The notes under the pieces were generated by a model, which was not told the origin of the DNA, searched no databases, and worked only from the letters and a program-made list of their open reading frames with translations. A program made the position numbers and the translations under genes. From assembly GCA_959019945.1 (NCBI GenBank), contig CAUEQD010000012.1, positions 1-58,512 of the forward strand: a stretch of DNA of 58,512 bases, in the 5' to 3' direction. Positions 25,472-33,762 of the stretch are shown here, piece by piece; within the stretch, counting starts at the first letter, position 1; each line of letters begins with the position of its first letter. The DNA is from an uncultured Collinsella sp. Lineage in GTDB: Bacteria > Actinomycetota > Coriobacteriia > Coriobacteriales > Coriobacteriaceae.

Positions 25472-26056
25472 TTACAGTGCGAGGATCCCCAGATGATCAA
25501 GCAAGATCTTTAGCCCGATGAGGATGAGCACAACGCCGCCGACGATGGTGGCGGGTTTTTCGTAGCGCGCGCCAAAGGTGTGGCCGATCGCTACGCCGGC
25601 GACGGAGAAGATAAACGTTGTGACGCCGATAAGCGATACAGCGGGAACGATATCGACCGAGAGCGCCGCAAACGAGATGCCTACGGCCAGGGCGTCAATT
25701 GAGGTGGCAATGGCGAGAATCAGGTATTCTACCAGGTCAATCTTCTCGGCATCCTTGCCGTCGCCTTCGTCCTCATCCTCGTCTTCGGTAAAGGCTTCCC
25801 ACAGCATCTTGCCGCCAATAAAGGCCAAAAGGATAAAGGCAATCCAGTGGTCGATGGGTCCGATGATGCCCATGAATTGACTGCCGAGCGCCCATCCGAT
25901 TACGGGCATGCCGGCCTGAAAGCCGCCAAAGAACAGGCCGAGCACTACGGCGACCTTAAGGTTGATCTTTTTCATGCCAAGGCCCTTGCAGATGGAAACG
26001 GCAAAGGCGTCCATCGAAAGGCCAACGGCGAGCAACACGAGCTCTGCGAGTCCCAT
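25472..26056 (-). CDS. mntP: Manganese efflux pump MntP
   Basis: A 194-residue inner-membrane protein with six hydrophobic segments in two homologous halves, each with the conserved intramembrane Asp motif: LSMDAFAVSICKG near the N-terminus and SIDALAVGISF in the second half. An acidic loop (EDEDEDEGDGKD) separates the halves. It exports Mn2+. The start is the ATG at 26056 with GAGGGAG upstream; the frame continues upstream but only through the riboswitch leader. Control by a manganese riboswitch (26155-26246) strongly supports the function. Confidence 0.93.
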   Translation of the reverse strand: MGLAELVLLAVGLSMDAFAVSICKGLGMKKINLKVAVVLGLFFGGFQAGMPVIGWALGSQFMGIIGPIDHWIAFILLAFIGGKMLWEAFTEDEDEDEGDGKDAEKIDLVEYLILAIATSIDALAVGISFAALSVDIVPAVSLIGVTTFIFSVAGVAIGHTFGARYEKPATIVGGVVLILIGLKILLDHLGILAL

Positions 26057-26106
26057 AGTCTGGCTCCCTCTCTGCGGGCGGGCCCGCGTGTACCTCTTGG
26101 GGGAAT

Positions 26107-26153
26107 AACAAAAAAGACCCGTGGCGTACGCGCTGCGCGCACAACCACGAGTC
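26107..26153 (-). terminator. Expression-platform terminator of the Mn riboswitch
   Basis: On the minus strand GACTCGTGG (26153-26145) pairs with CCACGGGTC (26124-26116) and is followed by T6. It sits between the aptamer and the mntP RBS, so ligand binding can decide between termination and read-through. Confidence 0.8.
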
Positions 26154-26154
26154 T

Positions 26155-26246
26155 CGTTCATTAAGGCAAGCCAGGCCGTTTCGGCCAGTATGTTGACTTG
26201 CCGCGCCACCGGAGGCGAACCCGGCCACGCGACTACTCCCTCATTC
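26155..26246 (-). promoter_or_regulatory. yybP-ykoY manganese riboswitch
   Basis: Reading the minus strand, the leader contains both hallmark blocks of this class: GGGAGTAG (26240-26233) and, after a GC-rich hairpin, AACATACTG (26194-26186), followed by GGCC-GAAA-GGCC. The class senses Mn2+ and turns on Mn exporters. Here it precedes mntP and a terminator. Aptamer ends are approximate. Confidence 0.88.
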
Positions 26247-26401
26247 ATGTGAACCCGATGCTACCACATAAGCAGCCCATTTGGGTTGGGCTCTCAGCTG
26301 TGTTCGCTCATTCTGTAAGCATCGGATTTCGCGAGTGCCGCGGGGACAAACCGTGAGAAACTATTTAGCGTTTATGGAGCGTATACGATGGGAGCGATGC
26401 C

Positions 26402-27469
26402 TTGGATAAGAACGAGCTGCAAAAGCGTATGGAACAGGCCATCCGCCTGACGGCACCTGGTCAGCCGATCCGCACCGCCCTCGACATGATTATCGCCGGT
26501 CACCTGGGCGCCCTTATCTGCGTCGGCGACACCGAAAACGTGCTCGCTGCCGGTAACGACGGCTTCCCGCTCAACATTTCGTTCACCTCGAACCGTCTGT
26601 TCGAGCTCTCCAAGATGGACGGTGCCATCGTCATCGACGGTGACCTCACCCAGATCCTGCGCGCCAACTTCCACCTCAATCCCGATCCCTCGCTTGCCAC
26701 GAGCGAGACGGGCATGCGTCACCGTACCGCCGCTCGCATGTCGGTGCTCACCGACGCCATCGTGATTTCGGTTTCGGCTCGTCGCGCCGTCGTCAACGTG
26801 TACGTCCACGGCAAGAGTTACGAGATCCAGCCCGTCACCACCATCATGAGCTCGGTCAACCAGCTCGTCGCCACGCTCCAGACTACCCGTCAGTCGCTCG
26901 ACCGCTCCTTGCTGCGCCTGACGGCCCTTGAGCTCGACGACTACGTCACGCTCGCCGACATCACCGGCATCTTCTCGAGCTTCGAGATCATGCAGCAGGC
27001 AAAGACCGAGCTTAAGGATTGCATTGTCAAGCTGGGTAACCAGGGCAAGCTCGTGCAGATGCAGCTCGAGCAGCTCGCGGGCTCCAGCATGGATACCGAA
27101 TACGACTTGATGATCCGCGACTACGCAAGCGATTCCTCTGAGGCCAACGCCGAGAAGATCCGCGCCGAGCTGAGCCGCATGACGCCTAAGGATCTGTCCG
27201 ACCCGCAGCACGTGGCGGCAGTTCTGGGCTATGACGACCTGGACGAGGACTCCGTCATGACGCCGCTGGGCCTGCGCACGCTTTCTCGCGTGTCCGTCGT
27301 GCGCGACGGCGTGGCCGAGAAGATCGTCGACGAGTACGGCTCGCTGCAGGAGCTCATGGACGACATCAGCGAGGATCCGGAGCGCCTGGGCGACTTTGGC
27401 GTTAACAACCCTGCCATTCTTGCGGACTCCCTGTACCGCATGAAGGGCACCAAACAGGGGAACGCATAA
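26402..27469 (+). CDS. disA: DNA integrity scanning diadenylate cyclase DisA
   Basis: Octameric enzyme that makes c-di-AMP from two ATP and stalls at branched DNA. The N-terminal DAC domain has the DGA motif (KMDGAIVIDGD, residues 73-75) and RHR motif (GMRHRTAARM, 106-108), both intact. A helical linker and the C-terminal helix-hairpin-helix DNA-binding region follow. The length of 355 residues is normal. The start is TTG with GGGAG 8 bases upstream; nearby ATGs are out of frame. It overlaps ispD by one base (TAATG). The usual partner radA is not adjacent. Confidence 0.95.
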   Translation: MDKNELQKRMEQAIRLTAPGQPIRTALDMIIAGHLGALICVGDTENVLAAGNDGFPLNISFTSNRLFELSKMDGAIVIDGDLTQILRANFHLNPDPSLATSETGMRHRTAARMSVLTDAIVISVSARRAVVNVYVHGKSYEIQPVTTIMSSVNQLVATLQTTRQSLDRSLLRLTALELDDYVTLADITGIFSSFEIMQQAKTELKDCIVKLGNQGKLVQMQLEQLAGSSMDTEYDLMIRDYASDSSEANAEKIRAELSRMTPKDLSDPQHVAAVLGYDDLDEDSVMTPLGLRTLSRVSVVRDGVAEKIVDEYGSLQELMDDISEDPERLGDFGVNNPAILADSLYRMKGTKQGNA

Positions 27470-28197
27470 TGGCGCCCGTATGCGCCGTGGTCGTTGCCGG
27501 TGGCAGCGGCCAGCGCTTTGGTAACCCCGGCGGCAAGCAGCTCGTCAATGTAGCGGGCCGTCCGCTTATGAGCTGGTCCATCCGCGCGTTCGATCGTAGC
27601 GACAAGGTCGGCCATATCGTCGTGGTTTGCCCTGCCGAGCGTCGTGCCGAGATGCGCCGCCTGGCCATCGACCCGTTTGACTATGACACGCCCATCAGCT
27701 TTGCCGATGCCGGCGATACCCGTCAGGATTCCACCCGTGCCGGCGTGCATGCGGTTCCGGCGGGTTTCGAATATGTCGCCATTCACGATGGCGCTCGTCC
27801 GCTCATTACCACCGAGGCTATCGACCACGCTATCGACGTGCTCGTGAGCGACCGCGCCCTCGACGGTGTCGTGTGCGGTCAGCCTGCGATCGACACGCTC
27901 AAGATCGTCGACGGCGATAATATCGTCGAGACGCCGCCGCGCGAGCTCTATTGGGCCGCACAGACGCCGCAGATCTTTAGCGTCGACGCTATGAAGCGTG
28001 CCCACGCTGCAGCCATTGCCGAGGGCTTTATCGGCACCGATGATTCGTCGCTGGTCGAGCGCATGGGCGGACGCGTCCGCTGCGTCCAGAGCCCGCGCGA
28101 CAACCTTAAGGTGACGGTGCCCGAGGACCTGCGTCCTGTAACCGCGATTCTGCTTGGCCGCATGGCTGAGGGAGAGGACCTTCCCCATGTTCAGTAA
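27469..28197 (+). CDS. ispD: 2-C-methyl-D-erythritol 4-phosphate cytidylyltransferase
   Basis: Third step of the MEP pathway: CTP plus MEP gives CDP-ME. The glycine-rich CTP-binding N-terminus (AVVVAGGSGQRFGNPGGKQ) and the segments HDGARPLIT and TPQIF are typical. Length is 242 residues. It overlaps disA by one base and ispF by 11, so translation is coupled. The C-terminal WAAQTPQIF and late Lys/Arg residues complete the active site. Confidence 0.95.
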   Translation: MAPVCAVVVAGGSGQRFGNPGGKQLVNVAGRPLMSWSIRAFDRSDKVGHIVVVCPAERRAEMRRLAIDPFDYDTPISFADAGDTRQDSTRAGVHAVPAGFEYVAIHDGARPLITTEAIDHAIDVLVSDRALDGVVCGQPAIDTLKIVDGDNIVETPPRELYWAAQTPQIFSVDAMKRAHAAAIAEGFIGTDDSSLVERMGGRVRCVQSPRDNLKVTVPEDLRPVTAILLGRMAEGEDLPHVQ

Positions 28198-28681
28198 CCT
28201 GCGCATTGGCCATGGCTACGACGTTCACCGTCTGGTGGAGGGGCGTCGATGTATCATCGGCGGGGTTGACATTCCCTACGAGCGCGGCCTGCTGGGCCAC
28301 TCGGATGCCGATGTGCTCGCGCACGCCTTGGCCGACGCCATTCTGGGCGCCTGCCGCGGGGGAGACATCGGCAAGCTATTCCCCGACACCGATCCCGCCT
28401 ATGAGGGCGCCGACTCGATGGTGCTGCTCGCTCGCGTGATGGACTATGCGCGCGAGCTGGGCTTCGAGTTTGTCGATGCCGACTGCACCATTGCCTGTCA
28501 GCAACCCAAGATCACCCCGCACCGCGATGCCATGCGCGCCAACCTTGCCCATGCCCTGGGCGTTGACGTCGAAAACGTGGGCGTCGCCGCCACTACGACC
28601 GAAAAGCTCGGTTGGGAAGGCCAGGGCGAGGGAATCGGCGCCTGGGCCGTCTGCCTGCTACAGAAAACCGTTAAGGAGTAA
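28187..28681 (+). CDS. ispF: 2-C-methyl-D-erythritol 2,4-cyclodiphosphate synthase
   Basis: Fifth MEP-pathway step, a trimeric Zn-dependent cyclase. Metal ligands are in GYDVHRL (D-x-H) and the conserved GHSDADVLAHALADA, and the C-terminal TTTEKLGWEGQGEGI contains the conserved T-T-E-x-L-G-x-x-G. The ATG at 28187, inside the end of ispD, has GGAGAGG upstream and gives 164 residues, the usual length. An earlier in-frame start at 28154 would add 11 unneeded residues. Confidence 0.95.
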   Translation: MFSNLRIGHGYDVHRLVEGRRCIIGGVDIPYERGLLGHSDADVLAHALADAILGACRGGDIGKLFPDTDPAYEGADSMVLLARVMDYARELGFEFVDADCTIACQQPKITPHRDAMRANLAHALGVDVENVGVAATTTEKLGWEGQGEGIGAWAVCLLQKTVKE

Positions 28682-28684
28682 CGA

Positions 28685-30151
28685 ATGCGTATCTACAACA
28701 GCGCTACCCATAAAAAGGAAGAGTTCCAGCCCATCGAGTCCGGCAAGGTCCGCATGTACGTGTGCGGCCCCACGGTCTACGACAACATCCACATCGGCAA
28801 TGCCCGCACGTTCATCAGCTTTGACGTGATTCGTCGCTGGCTCATCGCGAGCGGCTACGAGGTCACGTTCGCCCAGAACCTCACCGATGTCGATGACAAG
28901 ATCATCAAGCGCGCCAACGAGCAGGGCCGCACTGCCGCCGAGGTCGCGACGGAGTTCTCGGACAAGTTCATCGGCGTCATGCGCGCCGCCAACGTGCTCG
29001 ATCCCGATGTGCGCCCCCGCGCCACCAAGGAGATCGGCCCCATGATCGCCATGATCAAGACGCTTATCGAGCAGGGCCATGCCTATGCCGCCGATAACGG
29101 CGACGTGTACTTTGCCGTGCGCAGCGATCCCAACTACGGCCAAGTCTCGGGCCGCAACATCGACGACCTTATGGTGGGTGCGCGCATCGAGGAGAACGAG
29201 GACAAGAACGACCCGCTCGACTTTGCCCTGTGGAAGGCCGCCAAGCCCGGCGAGCCCAGCTGGCCGAGCCCCTGGGGCGAGGGCCGTCCCGGTTGGCACA
29301 CCGAGTGCGCCGCCATGGTACACCGCTATCTGGGCACTCCGATTGACATTCATGGCGGCGGCTCCGACCTTGCCTTCCCGCATCACGAGAACGAGTGCGC
29401 CCAGGCCACCTGCGCCTGGCACCAGGGTTTCTCCAACACCTGGATGCACACGGGCATGCTGCTGGTCGACGGCGAGAAGATGTCCAAGTCGCTCGGCAAC
29501 TTCTTTACGCTGGCCGAGGTCCTCGAGCAGCACTCCGCTGCCGCCCTGCGCCTGCTGATGCTGCAGACGAGCTATCGCTCGCCGCTCGACTTCTCCTGGG
29601 AGCGCCTGGAGGGTGCCGAGAACTCTCTCACGCGTATCGCCGGTACGGTCGAGAACCTGCGCTGGGCTGCGAACCATGCGACGGCCGATGCCGATGAGGC
29701 AGCATCCGAGGCGTTTGCCGCCAAGGCCGCCTATACCCGCACCGCCTTTAAGGAGTGCATGGACGACGACTTTAACACCGCCGGTGCCATGGGTGCCGTC
29801 TTTGGCTTTGTCACCGAGTGCAATCAGTATCTGGAGCAGGCGGGCGATGCTGCCGACAAGGCCGCAGCCCTGGCTGCCGCCGATACGCTGGCCGAGCTGC
29901 TCGATACGTTTGGCGTTGAGCTTTCCGAGCCCAAGGTCGAGCTGCCGCTGGGGCTGCTAGGCGTCGCCGCCGGCCTGGTCGCCTACACGGGTGACGACGT
30001 GGACGAGGCCGCTGCCAAGATTCTCGAGGCTCGCGCCGAGGCCCGTGCCGCCAAGAACTGGGACCTGGCAGACGCCATCCGCGATCAGCTCAAGGACCTG
30101 GGCCTGACGATTGAAGATACTACCGCCGGCACCCGTATTAAGACTCTCTAG
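28685..30151 (+). CDS. cysS: Cysteinyl-tRNA synthetase
   Basis: Class I synthetase charging tRNA-Cys. The catalytic core has Cys in VCGPTVYDNIHIGNA (HIGH-like) as zinc ligand, further ligands in HTEC and FPHHENECAQ, and the second signature GEKMSKSLGN. The C-terminal anticodon domain ends near KDLGLTIEDTTAGTRI. The 488-residue length is normal. It lies 3 bases after ispF, with an AAGGAG RBS overlapping the ispF end. A 103-base hairpin structure follows the stop. Confidence 0.95.
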   Translation: MRIYNSATHKKEEFQPIESGKVRMYVCGPTVYDNIHIGNARTFISFDVIRRWLIASGYEVTFAQNLTDVDDKIIKRANEQGRTAAEVATEFSDKFIGVMRAANVLDPDVRPRATKEIGPMIAMIKTLIEQGHAYAADNGDVYFAVRSDPNYGQVSGRNIDDLMVGARIEENEDKNDPLDFALWKAAKPGEPSWPSPWGEGRPGWHTECAAMVHRYLGTPIDIHGGGSDLAFPHHENECAQATCAWHQGFSNTWMHTGMLLVDGEKMSKSLGNFFTLAEVLEQHSAAALRLLMLQTSYRSPLDFSWERLEGAENSLTRIAGTVENLRWAANHATADADEAASEAFAAKAAYTRTAFKECMDDDFNTAGAMGAVFGFVTECNQYLEQAGDAADKAAALAAADTLAELLDTFGVELSEPKVELPLGLLGVAAGLVAYTGDDVDEAAAKILEARAEARAAKNWDLADAIRDQLKDLGLTIEDTTAGTRIKTL

Positions 30152-30157
30152 TATTTG

Positions 30158-30260
30158 TCGACCGTTCGAGGTACGGCAGATTGCCTTGAAAGAGGAGGGC
30201 ATAGACCTGGTGGTCATGCCCGACGATTGAAAGGCAAGGTGCCGTGGCTCGGACGGTCGA
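30158..30260 (+). ncRNA. Long symmetric hairpin between cysS and rlmB
   Basis: Four paired blocks are separated by matched internal loops: TCGACCG/CGGTCGA, CGAG/CTCG, CGGCA/TGCCG and GCCTT/AAGGC. The internal loops are 2+2, 3+3 and 4+4 bases. After a 9+9 loop comes GGGCAT/ATGCCC with a bulged A, then GACC/GGTC closing a TGGT tetraloop. No T-run follows. It could be an RNA processing site in the cysS-rlmB transcript or an unrecognised structured RNA. It is called from pairing alone. Confidence 0.45.
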
Positions 30261-30294
30261 TTCTTGTTCGTTATCTATTTAAGGAGGCCGTTCT

Positions 30295-31209
30295 ATGGCC
30301 GACAATCGCAAGCGTGCATCGCGTGGAGGCAAGCAGGCTGCTTCTGGCTCGCGTCCGATTCGCCGCAATGACCGCGCTGCCGCTCCCAAGGGCCAGCGCG
30401 ATCGCACCCAGGCCGCACGTCCGCAGCGCGATCGCAACCGCGACGCTGCCCAGGCTCCCAAGGGTGAGTTCATCGAGGGTCGTCGTGCTGCCGCTGAGGC
30501 GCTACGCACTGGTTTTCCCATCAAGTGCGCGCTCATCGCCGAGGGCGGGGAGCGCGATGCCGCCCTGTCTCGTCTGGTCGACGACCTCAACGCTGCAGGC
30601 GTCCGCATTAAGTATGTGCCGCGCGCACAGCTCGATGCACTGTCGAGCCATGGCGCTCACCAGGGCATTGCGCTCGAGGTTGGCAACTTCCCTTACGCCG
30701 ATGTCGCCGATATCCTCGACCGCGCGGGCGACGGCCCGGCGCTCGTTATCTTGCTCGACCATGTGACCGACGACGGCAACTTTGGCGCCATCGTGCGCTC
30801 TGCCGAGGTTGTGGGCGCGGCCGGCGTCATCATTGCCAATAAGCGTGCCGCCGGCGTGACCGTGGGCAGCTACAAGACCTCTGCCGGCGCCGTCATGCAC
30901 CTGCCTATCGCGCAGGTGCCCAATATCGCCCGTGCACTCGACGACCTCAAGGCCGCTGGCTTTTGGGTGGGCGGCGCCTCCGAGCACGCCGAGGGCAGCT
31001 GCTGGGATGCTCCCTTCGAGGGCCGCGTGGCACTCGTCATGGGCTCCGAGGGCGACGGCATCTCGCGCCTGGTGCTCGAGAAATGCGACTTTTTGACCAA
31101 GCTTCCCCAGCGTGGCATGACCGAGAGCCTCAACGTTGCCCAGGCGACCACCGCGCTGTGCTTTGAGTGGCTGCGCCGCAATGCCGGCGAGCTCATGGGG
31201 GAGGAGTAG
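30295..31209 (+). CDS. rlmB: 23S rRNA 2'-O-methyltransferase, SpoU/RlmB family
   Basis: SPOUT-fold RNA ribose methyltransferase, probably modifying 23S rRNA. After a basic, disordered N-terminus of about 55 residues rich in Arg, Lys and Ala (absent from the E. coli enzyme) comes the substrate-binding domain (FIEGRRAAAEALRTG). The catalytic trefoil-knot follows: LDHVTDDGNFGAIVRSAE, ALVMGSEGDGISRL and PQRGMTESLNVAQA. RBS is AAGGAGG. Gene order cysS-rlmB-yacP is common in Gram-positive bacteria; the mini-RNase III gene often found between cysS and rlmB is missing here. Confidence 0.92.
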   Translation: MADNRKRASRGGKQAASGSRPIRRNDRAAAPKGQRDRTQAARPQRDRNRDAAQAPKGEFIEGRRAAAEALRTGFPIKCALIAEGGERDAALSRLVDDLNAAGVRIKYVPRAQLDALSSHGAHQGIALEVGNFPYADVADILDRAGDGPALVILLDHVTDDGNFGAIVRSAEVVGAAGVIIANKRAAGVTVGSYKTSAGAVMHLPIAQVPNIARALDDLKAAGFWVGGASEHAEGSCWDAPFEGRVALVMGSEGDGISRLVLEKCDFLTKLPQRGMTESLNVAQATTALCFEWLRRNAGELMGEE

Positions 31210-31212
31210 CGC

Positions 31213-31890
31213 ATGTCCAAGAAGAACCGCGCTAAGTCCAAGGCCAAGCGCTTTGGCGAGGGCTCGGCCAAGCCGATTGTTTCGGCCGCGACCTATGGCG
31301 TGGGCGGCAATGCGTTTGCGCAGGCTATCGCCGACCCAGTCTCGACGGTGCACTCCAATAAGCCCGAGCTGCTGGTGGTCGACGGTTACAACGTGATCCA
31401 CTGCACGCCGCGCTACGAAAAGCTCGTGTACGACCATTCCGACGATCCGTATTCCAGCGACGTTCACGATATGGCGCGCACTGCCCTCATCAACGACGTT
31501 GCCGCGTTTGCCCAAGGCCGCTACGAGGCCGTGATCGTGTTCGACGGCGCGGGCAATATCTCCAACGAGCGCCCCAACCTGCCGGCCCGTGGCGTGCGCA
31601 TCGAGTTTTCGCCGACGGGCGTATCGGCCGATACCGTGGTGCAGAAGCTCTGCATCGAGGCACGTGAGGAAGGCCGCGCGTGCTCCGTGGTATCGAGCGA
31701 CGGCACGATCCAGGCCGTCGTCATGGGCAAGGGTGTTACGCGCATCTCGAGCCGTATGCTGGTGGACGAGATCAAACAGATCGATAACGACGTTCACGAG
31801 GCAGAGGAAGCTCCGCAGATCAAGATGACCCTGGGCAGCCGCCTGAGCCCCGATGCCCTGGCCAAGCTCAAGGCCCTTCGTGGCCGGTAG
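31213..31890 (+). CDS. YacP/Rae1-like NYN-domain protein
   Basis: A 225-residue predicted ribonuclease of the NYN (PIN-like) superfamily. After about 45 basic residues the domain starts LLVVDGYNVIH (first acidic residue) and continues with IVFDGAG, FSPTGVSADTVVQKL and VVSSDGTIQAVV, covering the acidic active-site positions. In B. subtilis the relative Rae1 cleaves mRNA in the ribosomal A site; the same job here is inferred. It lies 3 bases after rlmB, with GGGGGAGGAG as RBS. Confidence 0.85.
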   Translation: MSKKNRAKSKAKRFGEGSAKPIVSAATYGVGGNAFAQAIADPVSTVHSNKPELLVVDGYNVIHCTPRYEKLVYDHSDDPYSSDVHDMARTALINDVAAFAQGRYEAVIVFDGAGNISNERPNLPARGVRIEFSPTGVSADTVVQKLCIEAREEGRACSVVSSDGTIQAVVMGKGVTRISSRMLVDEIKQIDNDVHEAEEAPQIKMTLGSRLSPDALAKLKALRGR

Positions 31891-31892
31891 GG

Positions 31893-31924
31893 GAGTTGGC
31901 GGGGCAATGCTGCCTCGCTAACTC
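31893..31924. terminator. Hairpin between convergent yacP and HipA-like gene
   Basis: GGAGTT with inner GCGGGGCA pairs with TGCCTCGC and AACTCC. The right arm overlaps the stop of the minus-strand gene. There is no T-run, so termination strength is uncertain. Confidence 0.5.
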
Positions 31925-33258
31925 CATTCAGCGATGTCGATCATTCTTTCGAGGCGCCACGTTAGCGCCTCTTTTAGATAAGGCAGTCTCGCTGCTAGGG
32001 CATCGTTTTTAGACAGAATCTCGATTGCCTCGTCGACAAAACCTTCGAGTTTGTCCCCGTCAAACCAGCCCATGTCCTCGACGAGCAACATTTGTTTGGC
32101 GGGGCTTGAATGAAATTGTGCGCTGGTAAAACTGTGCCCTCCCGCCTTAAGCTCCTCTAGAGATATGTTGCACCAGAGCGATGAACCCGAATCGAAGATG
32201 GGAGCTGGTCTGCAGGCCAGTGAGTTGACGTTTCGCACGAGGCCGAAGTTGCGCCAATGACGATCGTAGTTGGCGATGATGTCGTCGCACACGATCATGC
32301 GGTCAAGGGCATCCTTGACGCCTGTCACCCCGAGCTCCTCGCAGTTTGCTACGTATCGCTCGTAGTCGGTTAGTCGTTCATCTGCGTTTGCGTGCTGGTT
32401 TACATAGAATGCAGGGACATACTCTTCTTCATCAGTTAAGAAGACATCGCATATGCTCAGGGCGGAAGTGCCCGTGCCCTCGAGCGAGTAAGGCACATAA
32501 TCGCAGGTGTTTAGGATGCGACGGTGGAGCGTGGTCGCCACCAGCTCGTTATAAGGTTCCTGGTTCAGGTGCGCTCCTGCCTTATGCAGAATTCGACGCC
32601 CGCCCTCGCACGTCCAGTACTTTTGAAGATTGCCGTCCGAGGTGTTGTCGGGCTTTGCGGCAGCCGCTTTTCCCTCTGGGGCGAAGGGTGCAATGGACAG
32701 CGAGACGTCATCAAAGGCGTTATTGAAGAAGTTGATATCCTCCCAGGTGAGACCGGAACCTTGGGGCCTAATCCAATACTGGTCGGATAAGGAGAGGCCG
32801 AGATTTCGCTGGACGAGTTCATCGGGAACATCGACTGCGGCTTCTGCAAGCAGGGAGGCTAGCCCAATGCGTGCGAGCGGGATACCGCGGCCGCGCCACC
32901 AGATGCAGAAGGAGTCGAGCGATATGGGGCTATTAGGGCCAAATACTCCAATAGGGGCGTGGGCGTAATCGATGTCGGCACCGATGTGGGTAAAGTCTTT
33001 TCGCGATGTGCTGTAGACCAGCTGAGCGACTTCGTACGTGCGGTTCATGAGGGTGAACGCGATCTCGCTCTTACCGTGGCCGCGGCGGGGACGTCCCCCC
33101 GTTTTGGTCACAGAGCGGAGTCGCGTGTCGACGCTGTCTTTGTCGATGAGCCATACACCAGAAGCCTTGCGGGCCTCAAGTGCTCCGTTTTTTATGAGCT
33201 CCTGCACCCTGCGCGGAGTGATGCCGAGCAGCTCGGCGGCTTCTTTGGTAGTAAGCAT
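31918..33258 (-). CDS. HTH / AT-hook / HipA-like kinase fusion protein
   Basis: A 446-residue protein. Residues 2-50 form an excisionase/MerR-like winged helix (TTKEAAELLGITPRRVQELI). A short basic GGRPRRGHGK segment resembles an AT-hook. The C-terminal half has the HipA-type kinase signature, with CDDIIANYDRHWRNFGLVRN (D-x-x-x-x-N-x-D-R-H-x-x-N-F-G, about 320-340) and then PAPIFDSGSSLW as the D-x-G equivalent. HipA kinases phosphorylate a tRNA synthetase or other target and usually pair with a separate HipB repressor; here DNA binding is in the same chain. The ATG at 33258 has GAAGGG 8 bases upstream. A 22-bp inverted repeat lies just upstream. GC is below that of the neighbours. Confidence 0.75.
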   Translation of the reverse strand: MLTTKEAAELLGITPRRVQELIKNGALEARKASGVWLIDKDSVDTRLRSVTKTGGRPRRGHGKSEIAFTLMNRTYEVAQLVYSTSRKDFTHIGADIDYAHAPIGVFGPNSPISLDSFCIWWRGRGIPLARIGLASLLAEAAVDVPDELVQRNLGLSLSDQYWIRPQGSGLTWEDINFFNNAFDDVSLSIAPFAPEGKAAAAKPDNTSDGNLQKYWTCEGGRRILHKAGAHLNQEPYNELVATTLHRRILNTCDYVPYSLEGTGTSALSICDVFLTDEEEYVPAFYVNQHANADERLTDYERYVANCEELGVTGVKDALDRMIVCDDIIANYDRHWRNFGLVRNVNSLACRPAPIFDSGSSLWCNISLEELKAGGHSFTSAQFHSSPAKQMLLVEDMGWFDGDKLEGFVDEAIEILSKNDALAARLPYLKEALTWRLERMIDIAEWS

Positions 33259-33268
33259 CGCGAAACCC

Positions 33269-33329
33269 TTCGCCAGAACGAATAGTTTTATATATAGCAA
33301 TTGTAATTAAAACTATTCGTTCTGGCGAA
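33269..33329. promoter_or_regulatory. Operator/promoter with perfect 22-bp inverted repeat
   Basis: Bases 33269-33290 and 33308-33329 are perfect reverse complements around a 17-base AT-rich centre. Each arm contains its own dyad, TTCG-N6-CGAA (TTCGCCAGAACGAA). On the minus strand TATATA (33295-33290) lies in the centre as a likely -10. The right end of the element is 11 bases before the start codon of the HTH-kinase gene, so two dimers could bind and cover the promoter. Confidence 0.75.
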
Positions 33330-33482
33330 TGGTTTTAAGATTGAGGGCGCACTGACAGAAATGAACGGGCCTGGTACGCGTTGTTGCTGGATTTTGCATA
33401 TTTGTATAACGCCGTGCGGCCTGTTGCGCCCCGTCCGCAATTCCTTTATTCTTAACTGGCTTCGCGTGAAAGCGCCAAGTGT

Positions 33483-33557
33483 GCCAGTGTGGCGCAACGG
33501 TAGCGCAACTGATTTGTAATCAGTGGGTTGCAGGTTCGATTCCTGTCACTGGCTCCA
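33483..33557 (+). tRNA. tRNA-Thr (anticodon TGT)
   Basis: Acceptor GCCAGTG pairs with CACTGGC, anticodon stem ACTGA/TCAGT encloses TTTGTAA (anticodon TGT), the T-arm is GGTTCGATTCC, and CCA is encoded. Confidence 0.95.
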
Positions 33558-33566
33558 TGAGAGTTT

Positions 33567-33601
33567 CGGGCTCTGTTCCCTTGTGGGACAGGGCCCGTTT
33601 C
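33567..33601 (+). terminator. Terminator of tRNA-Thr
   Basis: CGGGCTCTGTTCCC and GGGACAGGGCCCG pair with one mismatch or bulge, followed by TTT. Confidence 0.8.
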
Positions 33602-33648
33602 TATTTATGTCGATAAGTCAGCGTGTTTGGCGCCAACCGAGCTTCAGG

Positions 33649-33710
33649 TTTGTCTCGATCTGTAACAGTTAGGAGGAAAAACCTGCCCAGTTGTTACAGA
33701 TTGAGACAAA
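33649..33710. repeat. TGTTACAG hairpin repeat, isolated copy
   Basis: The left arm TTTGTCTCGATCTGTAACA and the right arm from TGTTACAGATTGAGACAAA pair with one mismatch; AGG/CCT closes an inner loop with AGGAAAAA. The same arms recur in the array at 36186-36402. Confidence 0.7.
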
Positions 33711-33762
33711 GCAAGGGGGCTAACCATTTTGGCTGGTGCTGCGCAAAGGAATCTGGTTGATG

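Noticed and set aside
25472..26248. Longer MntP start at 26248
   Set aside because: The added 64 residues are the translated riboswitch and terminator; RBS and homology support 26056.
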